From Gambelia wislizenii (taxonomy: Eukaryota; Chordata; Lepidosauria; Squamata; Crotaphytidae), in contig JAUMIR010000004.1 of the NCBI GenBank assembly GCA_030847615.1, positions 233,922,501-233,986,500 on the forward strand: a DNA stretch of 64,000 nt. Reading direction: 5' to 3'. The notes below the pieces were generated by a model that was given only the letters and a program-made list of their open reading frames with translations, searched no databases and had not been told where the DNA came from. A program made the translations under genes and the position numbers. This document shows, in pieces, positions 43,701-55,380 of this stretch (its first letter is position 1; each line of letters begins with the position of its first letter).

Positions 43701-44429
43701 CCTTCTCAGGTCTGTTCATGATATATTTATGTGTAAATTCATGATTATGTAAATATGATGTTCCCCTTTAATGGGGATATAATTTAAAAGATCAAGGGAA
43801 TATGTGATACTGAAGCCTGGCCACTCATTGCTTTACTCTTTCTCCAGCAAACCTTACTCATGGTATTTAGGCCCTGGTGAGGAACAAAGTGCCCAGAGAA
43901 ATAGACTTCAGACACTGATTCAGTTTGGCATGAGGGGTTAGGTAAAAACTCTTCCCCCAAACCTGCTGATCAACACCAAAAGTGCATTTTAAAAAGTTGC
44001 ATGTGCAGCCCCAACAGCTGAATTAGAAACTGAAATTGCAGATACCTATCTATATGTGCAGGTCCCCATCCAACTAGGAAAAGGCACACAGAAGACAGAT
44101 CCCAGTACCAATAGCCCCTAGCTGGAGTGAGGCAATATTTTGCTCTATTCTTAAAATACAGGATAAATAATGGCTTTCCCAGAAACATCCTTTCAGCTAC
44201 CAAAAAACTAGCAATGCATATTCTAGCTGTACTATGAAATCTATGTAGTATGAATTAACACAGACATTGGTTAAAACCTAGTTCTCTTCTCTGTGCTGCA
44301 TAGCATTTGGAGAAAAGGATGTGTCTCACTTGCATTTTGGAACACACTGGATATGCATCTGAAACACATTTTCTTTGAGACAGCTATTTATCTTCTTTTC
44401 TTGTGTTCCTAAGTGCCATACATAGAGGG

Positions 44430-44640
44430 GGTTTTGTTGTGTGCCTTCAAGTCATTTACAAGGTGACCCTTCCATGGGGTTTTCACTGCAAGATTTGTTC
44501 CAAGGGTGGTTGCTGTTGCCCTTCTCTGAGGCTGAGTGTCTGACTTGCCCAAGGTCACCAGGTGGGCTTCCACGGCCAAGTGGGCATTCAAACTCTAGTC
44601 TTCTGGACTTCTAGTCCAACACTCAGACCACTACACTGTG
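44430..44640 (-). mobile_element. Sauria-type SINE (BovB-tailed), minus strand
   Basis: Reading the minus strand it runs from a tRNA-like head ('cacagtgtagtggtctgagt', 'gttggactagaagtccagaa', and a B-box-like 'agtttgaatgc') through 'aggtgaccttgggcaagtca' to a tail 'gacttgaaggcacacaacaa'. It is more complete than the copy at 38119. Such SINEs are mobilised by BovB. Confidence 0.85.
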
Positions 44641-44920
44641 TGGGGGCAGTCTTATAGACTAGAGGAATTACATATATATAAATACTATTTCACACATATT
44701 TTTTACACTGTACACAGCATAATCCTTAACAGTATGGTTGCAGCACTCCATTTGAAAAGTGTCTTATCATGCACAATGAAGTGAACAATAAAATAGCACT
44801 AAAATAGTAATGCTAAATGTACACAATTAGAATATTCTCGAAACTCTCACATTAAACGCAAGTTTCTCTTAATAAATTACACAACTAGACAAAAGGTAAG
44901 TACTTAAAATTACTACTTAC

Positions 44921-45001
44921 ACGTGTAAAGGTGCCTTCAAAACTGTGAATATCCATTTGTGGCTTCTGAGCATAAACATATGCATTGATGGAAAAAAGAT
45001 C
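44921..45001 (-). CDS. ATP9B: ATP9B exon (81 bp)
   Basis: Bounded by acceptor 'tattctAG' and donor 'GTAAGT', this phase-0 exon of exactly 27 codons reads '[20 protein letters not shown]' and 'FEGTFTR'. '[20 protein letters not shown]' distinguishes ATP9B from ATP9A as I remember them. It joins 'LPALG' of the exon at 51970-52064 and precedes 'EDSDP'. The encoded part belongs to the cytosolic actuator domain. Confidence 0.95.
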
Positions 45002-48000
45002 CTAGAATAGAGAATTTTGAAATATCTAAATATTTTCAGGATACTAACACATGAAACTGACAGAACACTGAAAAAACAAAATTCTTTCCCACTGCTGGCC
45101 TCAACAGAAGCCTGTTTCTCTCTCACTCTCTTTCTCCTCCACTTCAGTGTGCATATACAGAGGACATATACATCAAGAAACTTCAGATAAAGGAAGGTCC
45201 ACTGCATTTCTCCTAGCTCTAAACAAGCCTTCCAGTACACAGAGAATAACGTTTGCTGAACATTTATTTTTACTTGTGGAAAAACCAGTAATTTCACTAA
45301 AATGAACTGTTCTCAAGTACAGATTTATACAAGTACACTAACCAGTAAATATGACTGGGCTTAAATCTAATATGGTATCTTTCTTCCCCTACCTCTCCAC
45401 TTGCAGCCCTTGATGCCACCCAAAAAAATAGCTTTGGAGATCTAGTTTTTAGGGATGTGTGGAGATCACACCCTCTTGATTCTGTGGGCAGAAGCAGTTC
45501 CACCAGCAGATATGTCTCATTAGATTTTAATCCTATCTTATCAAAACTTTTTTTACTTTCACAGAAATAGGAATTTTAATTCTGATTCTGAATAAATGAT
45601 ATCAAACCTGAGGTTGCCTAAAGACACCAGAATACATAAATGTCCATCTGGAGACACTTAATGATACAAATCCTACTCCAGTTCTACTTTCTAAATTCAA
45701 GTACAAGATATATGTACGTACATCAGATTTGGTTTTTTCCCCTTCTTCAAAATACTTGCTAATGAGAGCTAGAATTGTTGCTGGCCAATATTTTGAAGAG
45801 GAAAGGGGCAGTTTATTCAGTCATACGGCTAATGCCTGTCTTAATGCAAAACTGCAAAAAAAAATGTAATAGAAATACGTATGTACCAGAGTACAAGATG
45901 TTTATGAAGTTCAACTTTGGTTCTAGTGGACTGAAGTTGTTTCTCGCTGCATGGTTTCTATGACGTTGTCTATGCAACTCCCCAAGCTAACTCGGATGTA
46001 GCGACTGCTTTCATCATCCCTTCAGCAGCTATTCAGTTAAACTAGCTGACTTGCTATGACCCTAAGGTCTTTTAAGACATTCTGCACTAAGAAGTGCATG
46101 TGAAGAGCCTTCTTTTGGTTTACTGAAATGTATGTAGTGGTTCTCATATTGTGAACTTAATCTTATAGTTACTTGTGGAAGAGACTGTTGAATATTTTGT
46201 ATAGTAGTATATTTTATTATTGTTTGTTATTGCCGAATATTTCACTTTTAGAATTTCACTGTCTTTATGGTGGTGCAGTGGTTAAATGTCAGTACGGTAA
46301 GCCACCATATTGCAAGTTTGATCCCAGAGGGCTCCAAGGTTCACTCAGCCTTCCATCCTTCCATAGGTCAGTAAAATGAGTACCCAGCTTGTGGAGGCAA
46401 ACACACACTGGAAAACTGCTTAATGTGGTGTTGGTATGTAAATTGCTATTGCTTAAACAAGTTGTAAGCCAATCTGGGAGCCTTTGTGGCTGAAGACCAG
46501 GGTATAAATACCTAAATAAATAAATATTCAACTTTCTCTGTACTACATGGAGCAATAATACAGAAAACTCTCCCCAAGTGTTTGTATTTCCACTATAGGA
46601 AATAACTATCTGCATTTATACACTGGAATTGCTTCAATCTAACAAGCAGGAATTTACACATTGGAACGTTTTTTAACACATAGATGTTCCTGCTACAAGT
46701 AAATGGTCCTCAAGGGTTAGAAATATAGTATACTACATAGTATATATTGATCTATAATTGCAGCAGAAGGCACAAATCTTCCTGTTGTGTTTGTCAAGCC
46801 CTTCTTCCCTTCTGTAGGTAAGACAGAAAGTACTAGAAGTTTCTTCCAATCCTATGGGTTATCTTTTCAAGCAAGTACTTTCATAAGCATAGCATTTGAT
46901 CACAACATGTTTACATCAGGACATATATGTAGTTATCAGCTATAGAAACTAAGCACTGGTTAACATAGACATCTTCTGTTAGACACAACTTACAGGCATA
47001 AGGTGAGATGAAAGCTGAATATTCAAGTATATCAAAATTATAAAATATTTTAAGGAAAGAAGTGAAAAGTATCTAACATAGTCAAATAATTTTATTTACC
47101 AAGGTAGTTCCATTTACCGGTAGATATAAAATGCAACTCTAACCATACCTTCTGCTTCAAAATCTCCTGAATTATTTATGCTTGCTTATCCAACTATTTT
47201 ATTCATATTTTAAGAGCACAAATCAGATTTCAACATCTTCCATTACAAATAATCTGTTTTTATGCTAAATCATCAACCGTTTATTGTAAGCTTTCACACA
47301 AACTCCCATTCAGTGCATTCTTGTTCTTCTAAGTTAGTTTTCATCAGCCTCTTGAGAAATAATTCATATGAAACTAATACACATGTGGTGTCCTATATCT
47401 TCATCATTCACTTCTTCTCAATCTGTTATCACTTACAATTTAGATAATCCAGGCTATTATGTGCTTTATTGTGCACAGAAAAATAAGAGTCTCGGTACAG
47501 CAGAAAACTAATACCACACACATACTCGTAATACAATAAAAACTATTAATGAAGTGAGCCAAGCACGAAAGTTTTCTTCCCTAACAGACTCCCATGCTTT
47601 GCAGAAATTAACCTGTGAGCAAACTTAAATCACTTTAAAACTTGCTCTTTCCTTTGAAAAAGCATACTAATTCATCAAAATTCCCTTAAGTGCAAGGAAG
47701 TTCAATATAAAGATAAAAAGATCAGATAACAAAAGCCCTCATGACACATTTCTAAATTATTTCAAATTGTATTTGAAATAATTTAACTACCAATTCCCCC
47801 ATACTTTACCATAAGGTCATTTATCTTTAAACTATGATCTGAATGATAATGCTTATAGTTCTCTTGAATCTAGAGTATTACCCTTATATGGAACTTATGA
47901 CATATCGTATTAGGAAAATATACTTTAAAATTATATAGTATTTGAGCATTTCCCTTTTGGAAGGATGCACCCAACTGTCTGCATAAGTAATGAAATAACT

Positions 48001-51000
48001 AAATGGTGGTACAGTAATGATAATTTTTTCCTGCATTTTACCATAATAATTTAGAAATCACTCTGGAGTTATCAATAACATAGAAAAACCTCCTCTATTA
48101 GGTCAAGGGCAACATTTGTTCACCTTACTTAAAGATCATTAAAATACATCCTTAATCATAATATGCAGTTCATTACAAATAAAATCGCCCCTGGTTCAAT
48201 AAAACTAATTAAATGTAAATGGTATTGTTTACTGCTCTATGGCTCTTTTGATATAAATCAGCAAGTCACCATTTATTGAAAATTACAGTGACCTCATTGC
48301 TGCTAATAAATTTACTTGATCACTTAAGCCAGAGAAGACTATCCCAGAATATGTGCAGTGCAGAAAGACACTATTCCACATATGACTATGAAACCAAGAA
48401 ACCTAACCTGGGTGTTACAGTTCTTACAGCTCAGCCATCATTAAATGACTTGTTGAAATTTTAATTCTCTGATCACATTAAGTGGTTTGGGAAGACAACA
48501 AAATCTGTACAGATCATCTTTGGTGGTGTCATCTGTTCTTTAAGAAAGCTCTAAAGGTTTGCCGGTTTATTTATTCTGGGTGTCACTGTGGATAAGGTTA
48601 CAGTCTTACATTGATGAGGGAACTGACAGCCCATGACAACACAAGATACAATCCTTTACATCAGATAACTACAGAAATCAAAATAAGTGACAGTTATGGC
48701 AGTGTATGTTAACTATATGATGAAACTCCTTAGTCTGTACCTATGCAAAGTCTATCTATTATCTTTTGAACACAGTTATTTTTTAAAACATAGAGTTTAG
48801 AATCCAAGACTGGAATATCGCTTTAGCTGCATCTTTTTTTCTGCTTGTGTCACAACTATACAAGCTAAATGAAACTAAGACTTCCACTCTATTTACCTCT
48901 ACTTCAATTTATTAGTAAGTTCATGTGCTGTTTCTAGAGATCAGTGTTAGATCCTGGCTGGTAATGTTAAAAATATAACTGAGATCTACTTCAGATTAAG
49001 CTATCCTGTTAACACTAAGGGTTAAAAGGCTGCCTGGAACACATGTTTTCCAACTTGGGAAATCTTATTAATTCCAGTTATATGAGGACTCTACTCATGC
49101 TCAGAACGACGAGTCAGCATTTGGAATTAGTTCAATAACATGCCCAATGGCGAAGGCACTAGAACTGTTGATATAGAAGCAACAAAGACTGGGCACAGAA
49201 GCAACAAAGAACCTGTCCTGTGAGCAGAACAGGTTCTCAGAAAGCATTTCTGGGTATAGGTGCATTGGCTTGGCCTTTCAGGGGATGGAGGAAAGAAACT
49301 GTAAGCTTTGAGTGGTCCTCCCTCCCTCTCTCTTCCCTGGTCTCTCTCCCACACACTACCCTTTTCTTCCACAGAGAATGTGTAAAGGACACCTTGGCAT
49401 TCAAACCAACAACTCATTCCTCAAAATGGGATAATTATAAATCACTGAATGATGACATTTAAACTGTAAATTCTAATCTCTTTTAGCAATGCGGAGTTAT
49501 TTTTAACTAACAAGCATACTTTAAAATTTATATTTAAGTGTCTCAATATTTGAACTGGAAATGATTAATTTAGCCTTACAACATTTATTTCACTAAAACT
49601 TGATTTTTTATTTTCTGCAGACTGCAAGAGAAAATGGTGGCAGAGCCTGAATACGGTAGGATCAGCTCTTATACGGACAAAGCTGTATTAACTGTAATAG
49701 GTAAAAACTGCAGAACAGGGATAAGCATGAGACACATGTATCCTCAGACATTTTAGTAGCAGCCCAGCAGGTGGCATTCAAGAATTACTGTAAAACAGAA
49801 ATCAGCCTATCTTACATGCAATTCATTTGGTTATATTACATGCTAATCAGGGAATCCTACAAATGATCCGAATTTATGGAGGAGGGTATGATTTATTATA
49901 TATAAATCACACATTTGAACTTTTGGGATAACTATAAATTGCAAACATTTACAGGGTTTAGTTAACAGGGTTTAGTTAAAAATCCATGTTTGGGAGCTCT
50001 TAAATAATTTTTGTTTCCATGAACGTTGACTCATCTGTCCTCTTCACTCTGTTATTTAGTACCTTACGAGATCCTACTCTGATTATGGTGCATGCTGTAC
50101 TCCATTGTGACTCTGCTATAGTGTTATATAATGTGTTATATGTGTTATATAGTGTTATATAATGTGCTATAGAAAGAAAAAAAAGCAAAGAAATAATTTT
50201 ACAGATCTCATGATTTCTAGTTACACAGAGTTCTTTCCACCTCTATTTTGTTTTCGTACAGCAGTTCCCTCCTAAGGGTTAGCTAACATATCTTGATGAT
50301 ATCCAGAGAAATCACATGTCTTTGCAGATACACATGTTGTTGCACCCAGGTTGATTGCAAATAAAACTGAGTGTTACATAAACAGATCCTGAGAGATGAG
50401 TACTCCCATAGCTTTTGCAACAAGAGCCGCTATACAAGGCAATGCTGTTCAGAGAACACAAGATCAACGTCTTTGAAGAAGTACAGAAATAGTTCAATAA
50501 TCCTTGATTCAAGCATTCCTTACTGTATTCATCCATATTTTTCAAATGATTACTTTCAAAGAGTTAAATTATTAAATGATATGTATATTAAACAGTGAGC
50601 CTCATTATAGATGCAACTTACTGCTTTTATTTTGAGAAACCTGAGTAAATAACTAACACATTTCTGAGCTTAAGTGGCAATATCATTATTTCAAAATGCA
50701 TGAAAAATAAGAATTCTTAAACTAGTGAATAACTGGTATCAAATAATAGTAAAACTAAATTTTCAGCACAATGTTTAAAAGAAGGTACTCTCAAGTAAGT
50801 GTATTTAGGATCTCAAGTTGTATCAATCTTCTGTTTAATTTAGTAACATAAATTAGATTTTCGGCTAATTTCATTATATATACAAGTAGATAAAGTAGAC
50901 CATACTTGATCTTTAGGAAAGCACACAGATTAACTATAACCTTCATGAAAGAAAAGGCATATAAGCATGTCTTCAATCAATCAGGCTTCCTCAAATCGGA

Positions 51001-51969
51001 TACCACTCGATGTGACGGACTACAATTCTCATAGTCCCCAGCCAGAATGATCATTAGTATAAGGATGGAAAAGGTTAAGATGTTTTCTGTTAGACTGAAA
51101 CCATATCTAATTGGAATTAGTTGTTGAAATTCCTTTTCCCATTCTCTATTTCATTTAGCCAGCTATGAGAATTTTATATTCAATACACTCTACAAAGAAC
51201 AGCATATACAAAACCAACAAACACAATGGCTGGAATCCAAAGAGCTATCTTAGGTACACGCAAGGGTCTGAAAATGTATAGTGATTTTTTTTCTTTTTTG
51301 AACAGCAGTTTTCCATTGCATCTCAACTTTTTTAAAAAAAACCAGCAGCAGAGGATAAATATTAAGATGGCTCACAGCAGTATCAACCGCTTTCATTCTA
51401 AAACTCTTTGTTACAATATGCACACTAAAAGGATGTAAGATAACATTAAATGGGCTGTAGCAATAGAATGATCTTCTTTCACCAGGCGCTGAAAAGACTA
51501 AAGTGTAGGCCCCAAATTAACTTCTCAAGAAAGAGTCAGTTAACATCACTAAAAGATCCCAGTAACCATCCTTTTCACCACGTATGGCAAGAGGATGTGG
51601 AAAAGACCTTCGGGTCTGTGTAAATATATATGGGAGGGAGCCGTTTTGGGACTGAGTTGTTTTAGAAGGTAAAGCCAGCATTTTTAATTGCCTGCAGAAA
51701 CCTAGGCATATAATTATAGAAAGTATAATCAGCAGGCTACAGCAGTCTATAGGAAATTCTGTCCTTCCAATTGATAAGCCATTGATTTCAGTGGCCTTAA
51801 ACCAGCACAATGTTTTATTAATGCACCTACACTTACTTAATGTTTACAGAAGATTAATGTTATACTTGATACAATTTTGTAATCTACAATTTTTAAACAG
51901 AACTGCTCCAAAAGACACAACTGCATAGGTTACAATGAAAAAAGTGAAAGGTATAGCTACAATGCTTAC
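45002..51969 (-). other. ATP9B intron (7.0 kb), mostly unassigned
   Basis: Apart from a tRNA-type SINE (46263-46527), a short MITE-like stretch near 51010-51065 and a small GTTATAT tandem tract (~50120-50165), I recognise nothing in this AT-rich intron. Frames in it are short and lack exon features. Confidence 0.8.
46263..46527 (+). mobile_element. tRNA-derived SINE
   Basis: The head 'ggtggtgcagtggttaaatg' resembles a tRNA A box, followed by a degraded B box 'agtttgatccc'. Then come 'actcagccttccatccttcc', 'aggtcagtaaaatgagtacc' and a tail ending 'aaataaataaata'. This is a common squamate SINE pattern; the exact family is not assigned. Confidence 0.78.
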
Positions 51970-52064
51970 CCCTAAAGCTGGTAATCTCTGTGTGCAACTA
52001 ACAGCAACTTTTAGTTTCCAGTCTGTTTCACCATCTAGCTGATCAGTTCGGATAAAACACGAAC
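51970..52064 (-). CDS. ATP9B: ATP9B exon with DGET motif (95 bp)
   Basis: After an acceptor 'attttaAG' the exon completes a split Gly codon and encodes '[20 protein letters not shown]' and '[11 protein letters not shown]', then donor 'GTAAGC'. DGET is the conserved actuator-domain loop of P4-ATPases that drives hydrolysis of the phospho-enzyme, and '[12 protein letters not shown]' is characteristic of the ATP9 group. ATP9B acts in Golgi/endosomal membranes and, unlike most P4-ATPases, is reported not to need a CDC50 partner. The preceding exon is not visible within the 11.9 kb to the right. Confidence 0.96.
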
Positions 52065-53090
52065 CTTAAAATTGCAAAAGAAACAAAAACATGACATATG
52101 TTTTAGATTCCATTAAATGGAAACAGACAAAGAATTATGGAAGCTTCATTACTGAAATGTTTTACAACATTTTTTAATTCTACTACGACACAGGCAAAGA
52201 AATAAGAAGATTGTTACAGACCCGGTCCAGGGGCAAAATGCACATTATTATGTACTTTTTTTCTGGCCTTGGTAAACAGCAAGACATTGTGGTTGCAACT
52301 GACTTTTTTCTTCTCTCAACTCAGCTAGGTCTGGACTTCAAGGAGACGTTCAAGCATTTACTTGAAGAATTGAACCCCTACCCTTCTCCCAGGTTTTGAA
52401 GAAGAGTGGGGAATCTGGGCTTACAATAGTACTACTTCAGAGGAAAGCTTCACAAATTATTTCCAAGAAGAATCAACGTGACATGACAATGCCATTTGTA
52501 ACTAAACAGTCCTAGGATAGTGCTCTGGAACCCAGAACATCATGCTACCACGGTTCAGTTAAGGATGGCTTCAGCTCAGTGTTGTATTACAGCCTTTCCT
52601 CTTAAAATAACTTTCCAAGCTTTGTTTCAGAGATGCTAAAGAAAGCACATTTTATTGCTTCAGAATATTAAAGCTTGGTTCAGCTACAGGTGCAAAGATC
52701 TTTTGTTCTCTGAAGCTTCAGACCAGGAAGGTGCTCTCAAGTTTTTCTCAATAGATTTCAGAAGGACCTGGCTTCCTAAGTTACTCTCCTCAGATTCTAG
52801 TGTAACAGTAGCTATGAATCTCCCTGATTTTTCCTGAACCTCATCCCCAGTTTTATGCTTGACTTTCAAGGTAACCTGAGACAGAAAGAATTCTTCAGAG
52901 CCTGCTGAGAACAAGGGCATATATAAGACACACATATTTTCTTTTTTAACTTGAAAAATGGAGTTACCATGTGCATAAACAGAATTATTCACTGTAAACC
53001 CATTTCTGGACCCCCGTTTACCTTGCTAGATAACATATCAGCCAATGTCTTTTCAAAATGAAGACATAGACAGATTAAAGTGGGGTAAGG
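52065..53090. other. ATP9B intron sequence, nothing recognised
   Basis: No exon, SINE head or repeat end is evident between the DGET exon and the first CR1 copy. Confidence 0.5.
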
Positions 53091-53362
53091 GAATCATAGA
53101 ACTGCAGAGTTGGAAGAGACCACGAGGGCCATCCAGTCCACCCCCCTGCCATGCAGGAATATACAATCAAAGCATCCCTGACAGATGGTCATCCAGCCTC
53201 TGTTTAAAGACATCCAAGGAAGGAGACCCCACTATGCTCCGAGGGAGTGTCTTCCACTGCCGAACAGCTCTGTGGAAGTTTCTCCTAATGTTGAGGTGGA
53301 ACCTCTGTTCCTGGAGCTTGCATCCATTGTTCCATGTTCTAGTCTCTTGAGCAGCAGAAAAC
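53091..53362 (-). mobile_element. CR1 3' end
   Basis: On the minus strand the sequence ends with the CR1 tail: 'gatggccctcgtggtctctt' followed by 'ccaactctgcagttctatga'. The preceding part reads the CR1 3' terminal region ('cactccctcggagcatagtg'). It is cut at 53362 by an LTR-like insertion and continues at ~53859. Confidence 0.85.
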
Positions 53363-53858
53363 TGTCAGGGAAAATGGGTGTTGAAGTTAAAATCCATGAG
53401 CCCCTGCAGATAATTGTAATCACCAGGCAAAACAGCCAGCTAGTCTTGCTAAAGGTTCTAAATCTGTCAGGATTGGTACTCTAGTCTGTGTTTTGAGCCT
53501 GGCCTCTCAAGGCTAGATAAACAAAGTGGAGATGGGAATCTCTTTTCTCAGAGTTAATGGAATGTCTTGTAAGCATTTCACTATAAAGGAGGAGAGAATT
53601 CTAGTGCGTGTAAGCTAAGCTGTTTTTTTCCTGTTAGTTTGAAGAAAGGTTTGGAGAGACACAGAAGCAGAAATGAATGCTCTGTATTTTTTTTTTGTTC
53701 AACTTGTTAATCTTAAAAATAAAGCTATGGAAGACTTTTGGACTCTATTGGATTTTTACCAGAGATATGCAATCCTTTTGCTCAAAGCTCACGTTTTCTG
53801 CTGAAGCTCTGCAATAGTCCCACTGCCTTGCCAGGAAGAGTGGGCATTGTATACCGTG
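53363..53858 (+). mobile_element. probable solo LTR inserted in CR1
   Basis: About 495 bp beginning TGTCAGGGAAAATGGG, with 'ttcactataaaggaggagag' (TATA-like, ~53577-53596) and 'aaaaataaagctatgg' (polyA signal). The neighbouring CR1 text 'gcagcagaaaac' and 'gaaaaacaagcctgc' would join if it were removed, giving a possible 'gaaaa' target duplication. It resembles the insertion at 18950-19446 in length and start. Confidence 0.58.
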
Positions 53859-54350
53859 AGAAAAACAAGCCTGCTCCATACTCAATATGACACCCCTTCA
53901 AATACTTAAACAGGGCTATCATATCACCCCTTAACCGTCTTTTTTCCAGGCTAAACATACCCAGCTCCCTAAGTCTTTCCTCATAAGGCATGGTTTCCAG
54001 ACCTTTCACCATTTTAGTCACCCTTCTCTGGACATGCTCCAATTTGTCAATATCCTTTCTGAATTGTGGTGCCCAGAACTGGACACAGTATTCTAGGTGC
54101 ACCTGACCAAGGCAGAATAGAGTGGCACTATTACTTCCCTTGATCTAGACACTATACTTCTATTGATGCAGCCCAAAATCACATTGGCCGTTTTAGCTGC
54201 CGCATCACACTGTTGACGCATGTTTAACTTGTGGTCTACTAGAACTCCTAGATCCCTTTCGCACGTAGTCTCTTTCAGCCAGGTCTCCCCCATCCTGTAT
54301 CTATGCATTTCGTTTTTTCACCCTAAGTGCAGTACCTTACATTTCTCTTT
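53859..54350 (-). pseudogene. CR1 RT C-terminal part
   Basis: Frames 54308-54093 and 54102-53782 read 'HRYRMGETWLKETTCERDLG', '[20 protein letters not shown]', '[20 protein letters not shown]' and '[20 protein letters not shown]'. It is one copy in two frames, continuous with the 3' end at 53091-53362. 5' truncated at ~54350. Confidence 0.9.
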
Positions 54351-54371
54351 TAACAAAGCAATTTTCTAATA

Positions 54372-55380
54372 CAAGTACCAACAAAGTATGATCAACATCT
54401 TTATCCATGACTTGGATGAGGGAATTAGGGGCATACTTATCAAATTTGCAGATGACACCAAATTAGGAGGAGTAGCTAATACCCTAGAGGACAGGATCAA
54501 AATTCAAAATGATCTGGATAGACTGGAGAGCTAGGCCAAAGCTAACAAAATGAAATTAAATATGGAGAAATGTAAGGTATTGCACTTAGGGCGAAAAAAT
54601 GAAATGCATAGATCTAGGATGGGGGAGACCTGGCTGAATGAGACTACATGCGAAAGGGATCTAGGAGTCCTAGTAGACCACAAGTTGAACATGAGTCAAC
54701 AGTGTGATGTGGCAGCCAAAAAGGCCAATGCGATTTTGGGCTGCATCAATAGAAGTATAGTGTCTAGATCAAGGGAAGTAATAGTGCCGCTCTATTCTGC
54801 CTTGGTCAGACCTCACCTAGAATACTGTGTCCAGTTCTGGGCACCACAATTCAAAAAGGATATTGACAAATTGGAGCGTGTCCAAAGAAGGGCGACTAAA
54901 ATGGTGAAAGGTCTGGAAACGATCCCTTATGAGGAGAGACTTAGGGAGCTGGGTATGTTTAGCTTGGAAAAAAGATGGTTAAGAGGCGATATGATAGCCC
55001 TCTTTAAGTATCTGAAGGGGTGTCACGTTGAGGATGGAGCAGGCTTGTTTTCTGCTGCTCCAGAGACTGGAACACAGAGCAATGGATGCAAGCTCCAGGA
55101 ACAGAGATTCCACCTCAACATTAGGAGGAACCTCCTGACAGTAAGAGCTGAACAGCTCTTACTGTCAAAAAGTTCCTCCTAATGTTGAGGTGGAATCTCT
55201 GTGACAACGTGACACTCCCTCGGAGCGTGGTGGGGTCTCCCTCCTTGGAGGTCTTTAAACAGAGGCTGGATGGCCATCTGTCGGGGATGCTTTGATCATG
55301 ATTTCCTGCATGGCAGGGGGTTGGGCTTGATTGGCCTCGTGGTCTCTTCCAACTCTGCAATTCTATGATTCTATGATTCT
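54372..55380 (+). mobile_element. CR1 3' part, plus strand, with tail
   Basis: It starts at the RT catalytic region ('[16 protein letters not shown]', ~54425-54470). A 210-codon frame from 54550 reads 'KCKVLHLGRKNEMHRSRMGE' to '[20 protein letters not shown]'. It ends with 'cctcgtggtctcttccaact' and tandem 'attctatg' units at 55360-55378. It lies head to head with the copy at 53091-54350. One in-frame stop sits near 54532 and a local palindrome at 55102-55201. Confidence 0.9.
55102..55201. repeat. 49-bp-arm palindrome inside CR1
   Basis: 'cagagattccacctcaacat' to 'cagtaagagctg' (55102-55150) pairs with 55153-55201 around a 2-base loop, with about three mismatches. Normal CR1 copies have only one arm followed by 'ttcggcagtggaa'-type sequence, so this is an inverted duplication specific to this copy. 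Confidence 0.85.

Larger units (their letters stand above)
42952..44920 (-). other. ATP9B intron (2.0 kb)
   Basis: It contains a BovB-like tail fragment (~43608-43700) and an inverted Sauria SINE (44430-44640). The rest is AT-rich and unassigned. Confidence 0.85.

Noticed and set aside
44430..44640. A tRNA gene suggested by A- and B-box-like text
   Set aside because: It lacks a cloverleaf and continues into a BovB-like tail, so it is a SINE.
44917..45297. 126-codon minus-strand frame over the ATP9B exon
   Set aside because: It runs through the exon region in a different frame; only the 81-bp spliced exon in the ATP9B frame makes sense.
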